A stretch of DNA of 57,852 nt from Bradyrhizobium centrolobii (GCF_001641635.1 NZ_LUUB01000074.1:284-58135); one strand, 5' to 3'. Shown: positions 18,759 to 27,363, numbered from the stretch's first letter. Notes: generated by a model from the sequence alone, not told the origin. Program-made: numbers and translations.

Positions 18759-18923
18759 CTTCACCTCTCCCCAGCGGGGAGAGGTCGGATTGCGCTTGGG
18801 GCGATGCGAAGCATCGTCCAGTGCAATCCGGGTGGGGCCGCAGCGCTCAGTGAGACCGTAACCCCTCACCCGGATCGCATCTCTCGATGCGACCCGACCT
18901 CTCCCTGCGGGAGAGGAGAGGCG
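18759..18923. repeat. Dispersed repeat with CACCTCTCCCC/GGGAGAGG stems
   Basis: An inverted-repeat element of about 165 bases. Both ends carry CTCTCCC/GGGAGAG hairpins, and the middle has GCGATGCGAAGCATCG. It is related in design to the repeats at 10551-10695 and 57161-57290. It separates two convergent genes. Confidence 0.7.
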
Positions 18924-18964
18924 AGTCCCTTCGCTGGCAGCAATCCGACTGAAGCTTGTCAGGT

Positions 18965-19240
18965 TTAGTTCGCGGCTGCTTCCCGCTTGCGCGCCGCCGC
19001 GGCGGCGGCGTGCTCGCGGTCCATCACAGCGCGACAGCCGGGGCTGACATGCGCCTTGTTCCTCACCATGCAGGCGGTGATCCGCGAGATGTCCGGAATC
19101 TCGCTGGAACACAGCCGCATGGCGTCGCCCGAGCACATCTGTTGCGCTTCGGGTGAGAAGGCGAGGCTGGGTGATGTCTGGAGTGCGATGGCGGCGGTGG
19201 CGAAGGCCATGAGCGTGGCGATCGTATGGTAGCGTGTCAT
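18965..19240 (-). CDS. Small secreted Cys-rich protein A
   Basis: A 91-residue protein with a signal peptide (MTRYHTIATLMAFATAAIAL). The ATG at 19240 gives a clean signal sequence, unlike the longer frame. The mature part holds C-x5-DAMRLC and ends with AC-x2-N-x6-GCRAVM, a two-disulfide pattern. The same pattern occurs in the protein at 19759-20001. Periplasmic or secreted; function unknown. Confidence 0.7.
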   Translation of the reverse strand: MTRYHTIATLMAFATAAIALQTSPSLAFSPEAQQMCSGDAMRLCSSEIPDISRITACMVRNKAHVSPGCRAVMDREHAAAAAARKREAAAN

Positions 19241-19492
19241 GTCTGATGCGTCCCCAAGTTCCGCAGGCGTGAGTTGCTTGTTGTTGGGGCGCCGCACGCG
19301 GTTTGCTCTGCCGCACGTCACAGCCCTCACGCAGGAACTTAATCCTGCATGTGGTCGCTCGATTTCTTGATGTTCGAATCGAAAGTGCTGCGCCGCCCGA
19401 GCGAAGTATGCGCGATTGTCACGAAGCTGCAATGGCGGACGAAAAGGAATTTGCAGTTGTTGCGCGTTCGTCACGCGAAACGACGTGACGAG

Positions 19493-19723
19493 TCAGACGA
19501 GGCGATAGAACGGAGCCGACGCTTGTTCCGTGTCGGTCTCGGTGAGCGCTGCAGCATGCTCTTCGACGGCAGTGACGCCCTTTGCGGTGAGCTCGAACAG
19601 ATCGCCGTCCTTCATCACGTAACCATCTGCGATCAATTGTCCGACCTTGCCGTGCCTGTCGTCGGAAAAAGCGATGGACTGGCTGATGTCCCGCAGGATG
19701 GAGAGCTGTTCGTCGCGCAGCAT
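19493..19723 (-). CDS. Small soluble protein, unknown function
   Basis: A 76-residue protein from the ATG at 19723 (MLRDEQLSILRDISQSIAFS). The stretch VGQLIADGYVMKDGDLFELTAKG resembles a winged-helix fragment, with a helix followed by a beta hairpin. It lies between two related secreted-protein genes on the same strand. No family is recognised, and expression is uncertain. Confidence 0.55.
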   Translation of the reverse strand: MLRDEQLSILRDISQSIAFSDDRHGKVGQLIADGYVMKDGDLFELTAKGVTAVEEHAAALTETDTEQASAPFYRLV

Positions 19724-19758
19724 GGCTGAAGTCTCCGATCTCGGAGCCAAGTTCCTGC

Positions 19759-20001
19759 TCACATGCCGTGGCTCTCGAACACCTTGCGGCACGACTTCGA
19801 CAGCCTGGCGCGATTGGCTTGCAGGCAGGCCTGCACCGCATTGTCATTGCCGAGGTCCTTGCGGCACAGGCGCGAGGCGTCGCGAGAGCAGGCGTTCTGC
19901 TCCTGCGGCGTGCCGGCATGACCTTGCGCGCGGGCGGGCGCGCTCGAAAGACCGCTCAGAGCCGTCATCGCAATCGTCGCCAGGAGGAGCTTCCGGAGCA
20001 T
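19759..20001 (-). CDS. Small secreted Cys-rich protein B
   Basis: An 80-residue protein with a clear signal peptide ending ARAQ. The mature sequence ACSRDASRLCRKDL followed by ACLQANRARLSKSCRKVF matches the Cys spacing and the DAxRLC / NxAxxSxxC pattern of the protein at 18965-19240, so the two are paralogues. Probably periplasmic with two disulfide bonds. Function unknown. Confidence 0.72.
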   Translation of the reverse strand: MLRKLLLATIAMTALSGLSSAPARAQGHAGTPQEQNACSRDASRLCRKDLGNDNAVQACLQANRARLSKSCRKVFESHGM

Positions 20002-20178
20002 CGGCGGGTCCCAATCTGCCAGGAGGCGTGAATTTCAGGTCCTGTCAGAACTCGTCCGCCTGCCAGTTGTTCCCGCCTGCTGGAGGGCGGGCCTGTAGTC
20101 GCCAAGGGGACCTTTCCGCCCCGCTATCCAAGCTCGCCGCCCGGCTGGTATAAAGCCGCGGAGTACGAGGGGTAATTG

Positions 20179-20604
20179 ATGAAACGCTATTTGATCTTTG
20201 CGCTTGTCGGTCCGTTCCTGGGCGGGTTCCTGCTCCTGCTGACGACGACCTATCAGTCCGGCTATTGGGCCCAGACCAGTCTCAGCGAGGTCGGCAAGCT
20301 GTTCGTGGTGTTCTTCAAGACCCTGCAATACAGCTATCTGTTCGGCTTCCTGCCGTCGCTGATGATCGGCGCGGTCGACGACATCCTGATCCACGTCAGG
20401 CGGATCGGCCCCGTGCTGCGGATGCTGCTGGTGGGCCTGTTCGCCTTCATCCTGGCGTCGCTGACCTACAGCTCGCGCGGGCCGGATTCCGGCGTCGTGC
20501 AGTTCATCCTGTACGGCCTGGTCGGCTTCGTGCCGGCGGTGGTGTCGTCCTGGCTCGTGCACAAATATGTCGAGGAGCCGCAGCCGGCGGCGGCGCCGAC
20601 CTGA
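20179..20604 (+). CDS. Small integral membrane protein, DUF5413-like
   Basis: A 141-residue protein with four predicted membrane segments at about residues 5-25, 55-70, 82-100 and 112-130. The ATG at 20179 follows GAGGGG. Similar short membrane proteins are widespread in Bradyrhizobium. The DUF5413 suggestion is from general resemblance only, and function is unknown. The next gene starts about 60 bases downstream. Confidence 0.7.
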   Translation: MKRYLIFALVGPFLGGFLLLLTTTYQSGYWAQTSLSEVGKLFVVFFKTLQYSYLFGFLPSLMIGAVDDILIHVRRIGPVLRMLLVGLFAFILASLTYSSRGPDSGVVQFILYGLVGFVPAVVSSWLVHKYVEEPQPAAAPT

Positions 20605-20665
20605 ATGCGCGACGTTCGAGCGCGTCGCAGCAACCCTTGCCGGGCGGGCGCGTTTGCTTCAGGCG

Positions 20666-21208
20666 ATGACCATGTCCGACGATGACATTCTTGCAAGGCG
20701 CGGGCCCCGCTCGGGGCGCGCGTCGCGCGCGACCTTCTCGGGCGCCGAAGCGCGCGGACCGATCATCGATCAGGAGGGCCGCGAGATCCGCCCTGAGACG
20801 CTGGAGCAGGGATTTCGCGAGTTTCGCTTCGAGTTCGGCAAAGACAATCCGTTCGGCAATCTGACGCGGGAGCAGCGGCTGGCGCGGCTCGAGGCGATCG
20901 CAAAGCTGCTCGACATCGCCTTCATCCTGCCCGGTACCAACATCCGCTACGGCATCGACGGACTGATCGGACTGATCCCTGTCGTCGGCGACATCATCAC
21001 CACCGCGATCTCGCTGTGGCTGGTGCGCGAGGCGCGCGCGCTGGGCGCGCCCTGGTACATCACGGCGCGGATGCTCGGCAATGTCGCGGTCGACGGTGTG
21101 ATCGGCATAGTCCCGTTCGCCGGCGACGCTATTGACGTCATGTTTCGCGCCAACATGCGCAACGTCCGCCTGCTGCGCCGCTGGCTCGACAAGCAGCCGC
21201 GCATGTAA
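20666..21208 (+). CDS. DUF4112 domain membrane protein
   Basis: A protein of about 180 residues starting MTMSDDDILARRG (an ATG two codons later is equally possible). The core from about residue 75 to 165 has the DUF4112 pattern: LDIAFILPGTNIRYGIDGLIGLIPVVGD, then a hydrophobic helix, then DGVIGIVPFAGDAIDVMF. The paired GL/GI-P-x-x-GD motifs are characteristic. The N-terminus is charged and the protein is probably membrane-associated. Function unknown. Confidence 0.85.
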   Translation: MTMSDDDILARRGPRSGRASRATFSGAEARGPIIDQEGREIRPETLEQGFREFRFEFGKDNPFGNLTREQRLARLEAIAKLLDIAFILPGTNIRYGIDGLIGLIPVVGDIITTAISLWLVREARALGAPWYITARMLGNVAVDGVIGIVPFAGDAIDVMFRANMRNVRLLRRWLDKQPRM

Positions 21209-21222
21209 GGCGCGCGAAACGC

Positions 21223-21257
21223 AAAAAGCGCGAGGGCCGTTCGGCCATCGCGCCTTT
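21223..21257. terminator. Bidirectional hairpin terminator
   Basis: Stem GCGCGA/TCGCGC continued by GGCC/GGCC around a GTTC loop. It is preceded by five A and followed by CTTT, so it could stop transcription from both convergent genes (20666-21208 and 21286-21573). Confidence 0.6.
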
Positions 21258-21285
21258 AGCGCACATCGAAGGCTTGCGAAAAAAC

Positions 21286-21573
21286 TTACGCCGCGTCGGC
21301 GTCGGTGTTCGCGGCCGGCTTGCGGCGGCGCGGCAGCGGGAAGGCCTCGCTCTCATAGAGCGAGCGGATGCCGTTCTGGTCGAACCGGGCTTCCTCGACC
21401 TGGAGATAGGCGCCGTTCAGCGAGTCCGTCGGCAACTGCTCCATCGCGAACTGCACGGCTTCGGCCGCGGTGCCAAAGCGGCGATAGGTGAAGCCCGCGC
21501 GCTTCTTCTTGCGGATCGCGGCGGGGAACAGCTCGGCAGAGGTATTGAAGTTGAACGGACGCATTGGACGCAT
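21286..21573 (-). CDS. Small conserved-looking protein, unknown function
   Basis: A 95-residue protein from the ATG at 21573, which has GAGGTC 7 bases upstream. The sequence has an alpha/beta look (RAGFTYRRFGTAAEAVQFAM, then a basic RRRKP tail). I recognise no domain with certainty. The gene is preceded by a clear gap and followed by a good terminator, which supports expression. Confidence 0.65.
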   Translation of the reverse strand: MRPMRPFNFNTSAELFPAAIRKKKRAGFTYRRFGTAAEAVQFAMEQLPTDSLNGAYLQVEEARFDQNGIRSLYESEAFPLPRRRKPAANTDADAA

Positions 21574-21786
21574 GGTCAAAGACCTCGTGATCTTCTCTGG
21601 GTTCTAAGCGCGTGGGGTTTTGGAGGGCGAGGGCCGCAATCCGGCGAGCCCGCCGTGCACATCATTTTCGCTCTCTAATATAGGCCGATTTGACAGAAAT
21701 GCGACCCCTGCGAACGCAGATGATGAATCTGCGCATGGCAGCTCCGCATCCAAAATAAATGCAGCAATATCAATGGCTTGTTTGGT

Positions 21787-21951
21787 TTAAATTTTGCCAA
21801 GCAGAAGCAGCACGATCAGCACCACCAGCACGACGCCGCCGATCCCCATGCCGGAATGGCCCATCCCGTAGCCATAGCCGCCGATCCGGCCCCACAGGCC
21901 GCCGACGAGATAGATGATCACCAGGATGATCAGGATGGTCCCAAGCGTCAT
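21787..21951 (-). CDS. DUF3309-type small membrane protein
   Basis: A 54-residue protein from the ATG at 21951 (MTLGTILIILVIIYLVGG). It has two hydrophobic segments separated by a Gly/Tyr/Met-rich loop, and ends with VVLVVLIVLLLLGKI. This fits the short DUF3309 family of stress-linked alphaproteobacterial membrane peptides. Function unknown. Confidence 0.7.
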   Translation of the reverse strand: MTLGTILIILVIIYLVGGLWGRIGGYGYGMGHSGMGIGGVVLVVLIVLLLLGKI

Positions 21952-22060
21952 GGCATCCTCCCCGGCGGCCGCCGGACTGCGCTGATCGGCCGCACCGCCA
22001 GGAAAGAAAAGCACATCCCGCCATCGGGTTCCATCACGGAACCCGGCGGCGGGCGGGACG

Positions 22061-22480
22061 TCATCGCGGCTTGAGCTTCAGCGCCGCGGAGTTGATGCAG
22101 TAGCGCAGGCCGGTCGGTGCCGGCCCGTCGGTGAAGACGTGGCCGAGATGGCCGCTACACTTGGAGCAGAGCACCTCGGTGCGGATCATGCCGTGGCTCA
22201 TATCCGTCTCCTCGTCGATATGGCTCTCGACGGCCGGCTGGGTGAAGCTCGGCCAGCCGCAGCCGGAATCGAACTTGGCGTCGGACTCGAACAGCACGTT
22301 GCCGCAGCCGGCGCAGACATAGGTGCCGGCGCGGTGGTCGTGCTCATATTCGCCGGAGAAGGGACGCTCGGTCGCCTTTTCTCGGAGTACGGCGTACTGC
22401 ATCGGCGACAATTCGCTCCGCCATTGCTCTTCGCTCTTGATGACCTTGTCTTCTGTGGTTTTCGCCTTGGTGTCGGGCAT
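22061..22480 (-). CDS. msrB: Peptide-methionine (R)-S-oxide reductase
   Basis: A 139-residue cytoplasmic enzyme that reduces methionine-R-sulfoxide in proteins. The two zinc-binding CxxC pairs (CAGC, CSKC) and the catalytic Cys in RYCINSAAL are present, as is GCGWPSF. It starts 33 bases downstream of msrA on the same strand, forming an operon that repairs both sulfoxide stereoisomers. It lacks a signal peptide whereas its partner has one. Confidence 0.97.
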   Translation of the reverse strand: MPDTKAKTTEDKVIKSEEQWRSELSPMQYAVLREKATERPFSGEYEHDHRAGTYVCAGCGNVLFESDAKFDSGCGWPSFTQPAVESHIDEETDMSHGMIRTEVLCSKCSGHLGHVFTDGPAPTGLRYCINSAALKLKPR

Positions 22481-22513
22481 GGGTCTCCCGTTCAGTCAGT
22501 GTGTGACTTGCGA

Positions 22514-23218
22514 TCAGTTGGTGGCCTTGCTGGCATTCACCAGCGTCGGCTTCTCGACATAGTTATCCGCGAACAGTTTTTTCAGGTTCTCGACCTTCGG
22601 GATATCGTTATAGGCAATGTAGGGCTGGTGCGGGTGCAGCGTCAGATAGTCCTGGTGATAGGCTTCCGCCGGGTAGAACGCCTCCAGCGCACCGACCTTT
22701 GTCACGATCGGCTTCTTGAACACCTTGGCGTCGTTGAGCTGGGCGATATAGGCCTCCGCGACCTTCTTCTGCTCCTCTGACGTCGTGAAGATCGCCGAGC
22801 GATATTGTGTGCCGACATCGGGGCCCTGGCGGTTGAGCTGGGTCGGATCGTGCACCACCGAGAAGTAGATCTGGAGGATCTTGCCGTAGGAGATCTTCTT
22901 CGGGTCGTACTTGATCTCGACCGACTCGGCGTGCCCCGTCGTGCCGGTCGAGACGGTCTGGTAGTCGGCGGTCGCCTTGGTGCCGCCGGCATAGCCGGAG
23001 ACGGCGTTGACGATACCGGCGGTGTGCTGGAACACGCCCTGCACGCCCCAGAAGCAGCCGCCGGCGACGACGGCTGTCTGGATCCCGCTCGTGGGCGCCG
23101 CGTCGACGGCAGGGGTAGGGATCACGACCGCTTCCTCCGCGGCCCTGGACGGCACGGCAAAGGCCAGCGTCAGTGCGGTGGTGGCGGCGAGCATGGACAG
23201 GAGGGTGGAGCGGCGCAT
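22514..23218 (-). CDS. msrA: Peptide-methionine (S)-S-oxide reductase, exported
   Basis: A 234-residue MsrA with a Sec signal peptide (LLSMLAATTALTLAFAVPSRA). The catalytic Cys is in the GGCFWGVQGVF signature, followed by GYAGGTKATADYQTVSTG. It reduces methionine-S-sulfoxide, here presumably in periplasmic proteins. It is the upstream gene of an msrA-msrB pair. The different predicted locations of the two enzymes mean they probably serve different protein pools. Confidence 0.96.
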   Translation of the reverse strand: MRRSTLLSMLAATTALTLAFAVPSRAAEEAVVIPTPAVDAAPTSGIQTAVVAGGCFWGVQGVFQHTAGIVNAVSGYAGGTKATADYQTVSTGTTGHAESVEIKYDPKKISYGKILQIYFSVVHDPTQLNRQGPDVGTQYRSAIFTTSEEQKKVAEAYIAQLNDAKVFKKPIVTKVGALEAFYPAEAYHQDYLTLHPHQPYIAYNDIPKVENLKKLFADNYVEKPTLVNASKATN

Positions 23219-23466
23219 GGCGGATCCTCTTGCGGAAGGTCTGACAGTCTAGGGCGGCTGGCGCCGGGCGAACAGCCTGCCCGGCGGCGTTTTCAGTCAC
23301 CGAAGATACGGGCGACAGGGGCGTTTGTTACATCAGTGCGGACACGAGTATGTGAAATTGAACGGTTAGGACGGGACAGGCCGATCGAGCCGGCGTCTCG
23401 GCCTTGATGAACCCGCGCGATCGATGATCGACTTGGAAAAATGGTGGCTGGAGCTGATCTGACAAC

Positions 23467-25155
23467 ATGCTGCGCGTCGTTTCCCTGACCCTCGTCGTCC
23501 TGATCTCCTGCGCCGCGATGGCCGCGGCCGAGCCCCAGGCGAGCGACGATCTCGCCACCTGCCGCGACCGCCAGGCGGAGGTGCAGGCGCGGACGCAGGC
23601 CTGCGACAACCTGCTCGATGCCGACCATGTCACCGGCAAGGACAAGGCGACCGCGCTGCTCTTCCGCGGCAACACGCTGATCAACAAGCGGGACTACGAT
23701 CATGCGATCGAGACCTTGTCCTCCGCCCTCGATCTCGATCCGGACAACGTCGTGGTCATGAACCTGCGCGGCGTCGCCTATGAGCACAAGGGCCAGGACG
23801 ATCTCGCGATGGCCGACTACAACCGCGCCATCCAGAAGCGCCCGGTTTACGGTGTCCCCTACAACAACCGCGGCACCCTTTATCTGCGCAAGAGTGCGCT
23901 GCAAAGCGCGCTCGACGATTTCAACCTCTCGATCAGATACGCGCCCAGGTTTCTGCTCGGCTACACCAACCGTGCCCGCGTGCGCACGCTGACGAAGGAC
24001 TATAAGGGCGCGCTTGCCGATTTCGCGGAAGCCGAGAAGATCGATCCGAACGCGCCGCAGATCGCCTCGAACCGCTGCATCACTTTTGGCGCGATGGGCA
24101 AGTTCGACGAGGCGCTCGCCGACTGCAACGGGCTGATCCAGAAGCAGCCGAAGAACCAGTATGCGATCAACAACCGCGCCGACGTCTATCTCGCCAAGGG
24201 CGATCCCGATGCGGCCCTGAAGGATTACAATGTCGTCCTCGAGCTCAACCCGAACAATGTGCGCGCCCATGCCGGCCGCGCACAGCTGTTCGAGCAGAAG
24301 CACGATCTCGCCCAGGCGCGCGCCGACTATCGCTCGGCGGCCTATGCGCTGACGTCGTTCGACGAGATCGACGTCGCCCGCGCCCGGGCCAAGGCGCAGG
24401 AGCGGCTGGCGGCACTCACGCCGCAGACGCCGGCGGCCACGCCCAACGCGCGCCGTGTCGCGCTCGTGATCGGCAACGGCGCCTACAGGAACGTCCATGC
24501 GCTGGCGAACCCGCCGCGCGATTCCAAGCTGATCGGGGGCGTGCTGCGCGACGTCGGCTTCCAGAGCGTGGTGGTCGCCAACGACCTGACGCGCGACAAG
24601 TTCTTCGAGACGTTGCACGCGTTCGCCGCTGAGGCGGAGAAGGCGGATTGGGCGGTGGTCTATTACGCAGGTCATGGTTTCGAGATCGGCGGGGTCAATT
24701 ATCTCGTGCCGGTCGACACCAGGCTTGCCGCCGACAAGGACGCCGAGACCGAAGCCGTGGCGCTCGAGCAGGTAATTGCCGCGGTCGGCGGCGCGCGCAA
24801 GCTGCGTCTCGTCATCCTCGATGCATGCCGCGACAATCCGTTTGCGCCGACCATGCAGCGCACGCTGTCGCTGAAGCTGGTCGACAAGGGTTTTTCCAAC
24901 ATCGAGCCCGGCGCCGGCTTCATGGTGGTCTACGCCGCCAAGCACGGCGAGACCGCCATGGACGGCGACGGCACGCCCGACAGCCCGTTCGCCACCGCTC
25001 TCGCCCGCGACATCCGGGAGCCGCGCATCGAGATCCGGAAACTGTTCGACATCGTCCGCGACGACGTCTGGACCGCGACCAAGCACGAGCAGCAGCCGTT
25101 TACGTACGGCTCTCCGCCGGGCCGCGAGGATTTTTATTTTGTGGCGGGGAAGTGA
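23467..25155 (+). CDS. Exported TPR-caspase (peptidase C14 family) protein
   Basis: A 562-residue protein with a signal peptide (MLRVVSLTLVVLISCAAMAAAE). Residues about 50-310 hold some seven tetratricopeptide repeats. A caspase-like domain follows from about residue 330 (RRVALVIGNGAYRN). The catalytic dyad is present: His403 in YYAGHG and Cys454 in DACRDNPF. The family cleaves after basic residues in orthocaspases, but bacterial exported members are mostly untested. The repeats come before the protease domain, which is the less usual order. It stands alone, with no evident operon partner. Function unknown; the enzyme class is well supported. Confidence 0.9.
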   Translation: MLRVVSLTLVVLISCAAMAAAEPQASDDLATCRDRQAEVQARTQACDNLLDADHVTGKDKATALLFRGNTLINKRDYDHAIETLSSALDLDPDNVVVMNLRGVAYEHKGQDDLAMADYNRAIQKRPVYGVPYNNRGTLYLRKSALQSALDDFNLSIRYAPRFLLGYTNRARVRTLTKDYKGALADFAEAEKIDPNAPQIASNRCITFGAMGKFDEALADCNGLIQKQPKNQYAINNRADVYLAKGDPDAALKDYNVVLELNPNNVRAHAGRAQLFEQKHDLAQARADYRSAAYALTSFDEIDVARARAKAQERLAALTPQTPAATPNARRVALVIGNGAYRNVHALANPPRDSKLIGGVLRDVGFQSVVVANDLTRDKFFETLHAFAAEAEKADWAVVYYAGHGFEIGGVNYLVPVDTRLAADKDAETEAVALEQVIAAVGGARKLRLVILDACRDNPFAPTMQRTLSLKLVDKGFSNIEPGAGFMVVYAAKHGETAMDGDGTPDSPFATALARDIREPRIEIRKLFDIVRDDVWTATKHEQQPFTYGSPPGREDFYFVAGK

Positions 25156-25196
25156 CGGCTGCTTATGGGATGCGACAGCGGCACCACATGCTCAGT

Positions 25197-25336
25197 GTCG
25201 TCCCGGCGAAGGCCGGGACCCATAACCCCAGGGAGGGGTTTGGCGAAGACTCGTAGTGATCGAATCTTCCTTGGTACTGACGCCACCGAATACAGATAGA
25301 TTCCGCGGTATCGGTCCCGGCCTTCGCCGGGACGAC
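25197..25336. repeat. Inverted repeat with GTCGTCCCGGCGAAGG ends
   Basis: The ends GTCCCGGCGAAGGCCGGGAC and GTCCCGGCCTTCGCCGGGAC form both local hairpins and a long stem. The same unit is found at 47006-47131. It follows the caspase gene and belongs to the dispersed repeat set. Confidence 0.8.
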
Positions 25337-25378
25337 ATGTGGAGTTTGACGCTGCGACCTTGCCGCAAGCGCCGCAGT

Positions 25379-25490
25379 CGTAGGGTGGGCAAAGCGAAGC
25401 GTGCCCACCACCTTTTAGCACATTGGATGAATTAGCACATTGGATGAACGGTGGGCACGGCGCTTCGCGCCTTTGCCCACCCTACGGCAG
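25379..25490. repeat. TAGGGTGGGCAAA inverted repeat with an internal 17-bp duplication
   Basis: TAGGGTGGGCAAAG at the left and CTTTGCCCACCCTACG at the right form an inverted repeat. The spacer holds TTAGCACATTGGATGAA twice in tandem (25415-25431 and 25432-25448). A relative without the duplication is at 45456-45548. The gap between the caspase and helicase genes (25156-25492) holds this and the preceding repeat and nothing else. Confidence 0.8.
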
Positions 25491-25492
25491 CG

Positions 25493-26608
25493 TCACACCA
25501 CCACGCTCAGCCGTTTCGCCGCCCGCGTAATCCCCGTGTACAGCCACCTTGCCCTGCTGTCCTGGAACGCAAAGCTCTCGTCGAACAGCACGACGTCATC
25601 CCATTGCGAGCCCTGCGACTTGTGCACGGTCAGCACGTAGCCGTAGTCGAACTCGTCATAGGGCTTGCGCTGCTCCCAGGCGATCTGCTCGATGCCGCCC
25701 TCGAAGCAGTCGGCGCGCACCGAGACCTTCGTCACCTTGTGCCCAAAATCCTCGTCCGGCGAGAGCCGCATGCTGAGGATGCGCGACTTGGAGCGCGAAG
25801 TGTTGCGCGACTTCACGCGCCACAGGCCGCCGTTGAACAGGCCCTTCTTGCGGTTGTTGCGCAGGCACACCAGCTTGTCGCCGGCGACCGGGAACTGGTC
25901 CTCGATGTTCTGCCGCTGCCGCACCCGCATGTTGTAGGCGCGGCGGGTGTTGTTGCGGCCGACCAGGATCTGGTCGGCGCTCATGACACGGTCGGGATCA
26001 AGCTCCTTGCGCGACACCACCTCGCTCTCGCCATAGCGGCCGATATCGAGCTCGCGGCCTTCGCGGATGTCCATCGACATCCGCACGATCGGATCGTCCT
26101 GTGCCTGGCGGTGCACCTCGGTCAGCATCGCGTCGGGCTCGGAATTGGTGAAGAAGCCGCCGCCCTGGATCGGCGGCAGCTGCGCGGGATCCCCTAACAC
26201 CAGCAGCGGGCAGTCGAACGACATCAGGTCGCGGCCCAACTCGGCGTCGACCATCGAACATTCGTCGATCACGATCAGCTTGGCCTTGGACGCGGGCGCA
26301 TCGTCCCAGAGCTCAAAACTCGGCTGCTCCTCGCCGGATTCGCGGGCGCGGTAGATCAGCGAATGGATGGTGGAAGCGTTGTCGCAACCCTTGTTGCGCA
26401 TGACCAGCGCGGCCTTGCCGGTGAAGGCGGCGAACTTCACCTCGCCGTCGACGCCGTCGGCGATGTGCCGCGCCAGCGTGGTCTTGCCGGTGCCGGCAAA
26501 GCCGAACAGGCGGAAGATCGGCGGCGTGCCGTTGCGGCCGGGCTTGGCCTTGAGCCAGTCGCCAACGGCCTTGAGGGCGGCATCCTGATGCGGGGTGAAA
26601 CTCGGCAT
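25493..26608 (-). CDS. RecD-like ATP-dependent helicase/AAA ATPase
   Basis: A 371-residue superfamily 1 helicase-like ATPase from the ATG at 26608 (MPSFTPHQDAALKAV). Walker A is FGFAGTGKTTLARHI near residue 33 and Walker B is VIDECSMVD. The C-terminal UvrD_C_2 motif is LTVHKSQGSQWDDVV, with YTGITRAAKRL at the end. It is much shorter than RecD proper and has no exonuclease partner here. It is probably a stand-alone DNA helicase of the RecD/Pif1-like group with a role in DNA repair or phage-related functions; the role is inferred. Confidence 0.88.
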   Translation of the reverse strand: MPSFTPHQDAALKAVGDWLKAKPGRNGTPPIFRLFGFAGTGKTTLARHIADGVDGEVKFAAFTGKAALVMRNKGCDNASTIHSLIYRARESGEEQPSFELWDDAPASKAKLIVIDECSMVDAELGRDLMSFDCPLLVLGDPAQLPPIQGGGFFTNSEPDAMLTEVHRQAQDDPIVRMSMDIREGRELDIGRYGESEVVSRKELDPDRVMSADQILVGRNNTRRAYNMRVRQRQNIEDQFPVAGDKLVCLRNNRKKGLFNGGLWRVKSRNTSRSKSRILSMRLSPDEDFGHKVTKVSVRADCFEGGIEQIAWEQRKPYDEFDYGYVLTVHKSQGSQWDDVVLFDESFAFQDSRARWLYTGITRAAKRLSVVV

Positions 26609-26709
26609 TTTTGTCTTGAGGGAGGGCGAAATCGAAGCGATTCGCCACCCCCCAAAACTAACCATTCGCCCCGCCGGTTCAAGCGGCGCAAATGCCCGTG
26701 CCGGCGCCC

Positions 26710-27363
26710 CTACTGCCAGCCGGGAACACCGCGCATGTCGGGCAGATGGTGGGCGATGCCCTTATGGCAGTCGATGCAGGTCTTCTCGCCCGTGAACAGG
26801 AAGCGCTGGTGAGCGACCGAGGCCCGCGGCGACTGCTTGGTGATATCCATGGAATCGGCGCTATGGCAGTTGCGGCATTCCAGGGAATCGTTGGCCTTGA
26901 AGCGCGCCCATTCATGCGCCGCGAGCTCGAGCCGGTGATCCAAAAACTTCTCGCGGGTGTTGATCGTGCCGAAGATCTTGCCCCAGACCTCCTTGGAGGC
27001 CTGCATCTTGCGCGCGATCTTGTCGGTCCAGTTGTGCGGGACGTGGCAGTCCGGGCAGGTCGCGCGCACGCCGGAGCGGTTGGTGAAGTGGATGGTCGAC
27101 TTCAGCTCGGCGTAGACGTTGTCCTTCATCTCGTGGCAGCCGGTGCAGAACTTCTCGGTGTTGGTCAGTTCCAGCGCGGTGTTGAAGGCGCCCCAGAACA
27201 TCACGCCCGCCGCGATGCCCGCGAGCACGAGCACGCCGAGCGCGAACACCGAGCTCGGCCGGATCAGCACCTGCCAGAGTTCGAGCGCAAAATCCCGGCA
27301 CCGCGCAAGGAAGCCGCGCTTTGCCTCCGGCTTTGCATTGGGTTCATCGGCGGCCGTCGTCAT
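26710..27363 (-). CDS. napC: Tetrahaem quinol dehydrogenase NapC
   Basis: A 217-residue NapC/NirT-type cytochrome c. One membrane anchor lies at about 39-58. Four CxxCH haem sites follow at Cys73, Cys103, Cys163 and Cys196. It takes electrons from quinol and passes them to NapB on the periplasmic side. The ATG at 27363 overlaps the napB stop codon by two bases. It is the last gene of napEDABC. Confidence 0.96.
   Translation of the reverse strand: MTTAADEPNAKPEAKRGFLARCRDFALELWQVLIRPSSVFALGVLVLAGIAAGVMFWGAFNTALELTNTEKFCTGCHEMKDNVYAELKSTIHFTNRSGVRATCPDCHVPHNWTDKIARKMQASKEVWGKIFGTINTREKFLDHRLELAAHEWARFKANDSLECRNCHSADSMDITKQSPRASVAHQRFLFTGEKTCIDCHKGIAHHLPDMRGVPGWQ

Noticed and set aside
23293..25086. 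A 597-codon frame on the strand opposite the caspase gene
   Set aside because: It lies almost wholly antisense to a well-supported TPR-caspase gene, has no ribosome-binding site or family motif, and its Arg/Gly/Leu-rich composition is typical of GC-rich shadow frames.
25197..25490. Repeat cluster considered as a CRISPR array or integron
   Set aside because: Units are inverted repeats of different families, without regularly spaced identical direct repeats, and no cas or integrase gene is nearby.
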